Positions 5,143 to 6,427 of a DNA stretch of 6,427 bases are shown piece by piece. The stretch is from Desulfobacterales bacterium (GTDB taxonomy: Bacteria; Desulfobacterota; Desulfobacteria; Desulfobacterales; Desulfobacteraceae). The translations under genes and the position numbers were made by a program. Positions within the stretch are counted from its first letter, which is position 1. Each line of letters begins with the position of its first letter. Location: NCBI GenBank assembly GCA_022361095.1, contig JAKSBO010000481.1, positions 1 through 6,427 on the forward strand. The letters run 5' to 3'. Under the pieces are notes generated by a model, which was not told where the DNA came from, searched no databases, and worked only from the letters and a program-made list of their open reading frames with translations.

Positions 5143-6427
5143 TTAAGGACGGGCACAACGGCTTAGGGTACACAACCCAACGACCTTGCGCGCATCCCTG
5201 ATTGTAATGGTTCCATCTGAGTCAATATCGCAGGCAGGGCACACCGAGGCATCCTGGCGCAGGTGAGTGCGGATCACCGCGAGATCATCTCTGTCCACAT
5301 CGCCATCGCCGTCAAGATCCCCCTCAACGGTGCCGGATGTGATGGTCAGGTCAATCCAGACCAGGCGATGATCGGAACTTGCATCCGAGTCCACCAGGTA
5401 GTAAACATCATCCGTATGGGCCGGCCAGAACACACCGCCCTGTTCAATTGCAAACCCGTCGGCTGAAGGCAGGGCATAGTCGGCTCTCATGGCCCAGGAT
5501 GCGGTATCATCTTCATCAACACCGTAATCCACGCCACCGGTACTCACCGGCACATAAGCCGAATTGATGTTTTCGTTGTCCAGGAATTGTAAAATGGCGT
5601 TCCGGTATGAATCGCCTTCGTCCGGATCGGCATTCTGGTCGCCCAGGATCACAAATCTGGCATTTTCATCAATGCCGCCCATAAGATCATTATCATCATA
5701 GATGTAACCGCCATCGCCCGGCGAGACATAGTCTGCCCAGAACCGGATCTCATCGTGGTTCCGCTTGCCGTTCCAGTCGTAGAGCGTGTCATCCTCATCC
5801 GCATCACCGTCGTCAAAGGTAGGCGGGGTCGGGTGGGCGCACAGCAGGTGGACGGTCTCCCCATTCACCGTCACAGGGATGTCCCAGTGGCTCTTGGAGC
5901 TTAGCCGGAAAATCTCCTGCTCGGCAGAATCGTAGTAATCCGTGGGCAGTTGATTGTCCGTCATGTCCTTCCATAAAAATTTCTGGAAGGTGCGAACCTT
6001 TGCCTCGTCAATGGGATACTTGGACAAAAAGGCCATGCCGTACTGGCCGTAGAAATCTCCATAACCGTAACAGTCGTTGCCGCCGCTGGTCGTGGAGCCG
6101 TCATTGTTAAAATCATGTCCTGATTCAACACCGGTGTTGGATTCAGCAATAAAACCGTATGGGAACGCAATGGGAGCCGCACCGTTCTGGCTGACTCCCA
6201 GGTATTTTTCCTTTAACAGTTCAAGGGCACTGCCGTCGGCCACGTAATCGAACTCATTGAGCAGGATCACATCCGGGTTCACCCGCTGGATGATCTCGGC
6301 CACTTTTTGGATCTGCGCGTCGGTTCCGGAGTCAAGGTCCGTGACAATCCGGCCTTCACTGCTGCGGTTCAGATAGCAGTTAAAGGTGGCCACCCTGAGA
6401 TCGCCCGCTTTTTCCGGCAGGGCGTAC
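5143..6427 (-). CDS. Endonuclease/exonuclease/phosphatase-fold enzyme with C-terminal dockerin (5'-partial)
   Basis: The frame is open to the window edge and reads ALPEKAGDLRVATFN across the GTG at 6391-6393. That codon is an internal Val, and the start plus any signal peptide lie beyond 6427. Numbering from that Val, the EEP metal-dependent hydrolase signatures are in order: FN (Asn5), NEFD (Glu47), FLSKYPI (122-128), CAHP (185-188), GDQNADP (Asp251, Asn254), RADY (303-306) and SDHR (Asp341, His342). The fold hydrolyses phosphodiester or phosphomonoester bonds, so nucleic acid, phospholipid or phytate-like substrates are all possible. Residues 358-410 form a dockerin type I domain with two calcium loops: D-x-D-x-D-G-D-V ending at Asp370, and D-x-D-x-D-G-T-I ending at Asp400. 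Four cysteines (385, 388, 408, 413) flank the second loop and probably form disulfides, implying an exported protein. The next gene encodes a cohesin-like surface protein, its likely dock. Confidence 0.92.
   Translation of the reverse strand, partial: YALPEKAGDLRVATFNCYLNRSSEGRIVTDLDSGTDAQIQKVAEIIQRVNPDVILLNEFDYVADGSALELLKEKYLGVSQNGAAPIAFPYGFIAESNTGVESGHDFNNDGSTTSGGNDCYGYGDFYGQYGMAFLSKYPIDEAKVRTFQKFLWKDMTDNQLPTDYYDSAEQEIFRLSSKSHWDIPVTVNGETVHLLCAHPTPPTFDDGDADEDDTLYDWNGKRNHDEIRFWADYVSPGDGGYIYDDNDLMGGIDENARFVILGDQNADPDEGDSYRNAILQFLDNENINSAYVPVSTGGVDYGVDEDDTASWAMRADYALPSADGFAIEQGGVFWPAHTDDVYYLVDSDASSDHRLVWIDLTITSGTVEGDLDGDGDVDRDDLAVIRTHLRQDASVCPACDIDSDGTITIRDARKVVGLCTLSRCARP

Noticed and set aside
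6391..6393. GTG as the start of the EEP-fold enzyme
   Set aside because: The frame stays open to the window edge and the preceding residues (LPEKAGDLR) run naturally into the first strand of the fold; starting here would also leave an exported protein without a signal peptide.
1..6427. CRISPR array, tRNA or rRNA genes, transposase or integrase
   Set aside because: No regularly spaced repeats, no cloverleaf-like or rRNA-like stretches and no recombinase motifs were seen on either strand.

Overview
The window looks like a chromosomal piece of an anaerobic or microaerophilic Gram-negative bacterium, most likely a sulfate-reducing deltaproteobacterium of the Desulfobacterales type. The reasons are a GC-rich coding style with tightly overlapping genes, a CcdA/DsbD-type membrane electron carrier, a radical SAM/SPASM enzyme, and a PEP-CTERM-like surface protein next to a dockerin-bearing enzyme. 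The taxonomic call is an inference from gene content; no marker gene is present.

Left part (1-4451, + strand): five genes in one direction. First comes the 3' part of a thioredoxin-like/CcdA-like membrane thiol-disulfide carrier (1-906). Next is a 147-bp intergenic region filled by a large imperfect palindrome (911-1033). Then come four genes linked by overlapping starts and stops: an 85-aa small membrane protein with a juxtamembrane GYNPNSSS motif (1054-1311), a 443-aa TPR-like protein with five predicted membrane segments (1295-2626), a radical SAM/SPASM enzyme with intact cluster-binding cysteines (2623-3795), and a 219-aa membrane-anchored protein of unknown function (3792-4451). Overlaps of 17, 4 and 4 nt point to translational coupling and one functional unit. 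I propose a peptide or protein maturation cassette. The radical SAM enzyme would modify the small membrane protein in the cytoplasm, and the TPR and anchored proteins would act on the periplasmic side. The CcdA-like protein may supply reductant across the membrane. The substrate assignment is a hypothesis.

Right part (4500-6427, - strand): two genes convergent with the cassette. The upstream gene (5143-6427, truncated at its 5' end by the window edge) encodes an endonuclease/exonuclease/phosphatase-fold enzyme with a C-terminal dockerin type I domain flanked by four cysteines. The downstream gene (4500-5066) encodes a secreted, acidic, cohesin-like protein ending in a PEP-CTERM-like sorting signal of the variant form VPVPSA. 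Together they suggest a cell-surface pair in which an exosortase-processed scaffold displays a dockerin-tagged hydrolase. A strong 14-bp hairpin lies between the two genes. A second hairpin (4439-4473) separates the convergent units and contains the stop codon of the last cassette gene.
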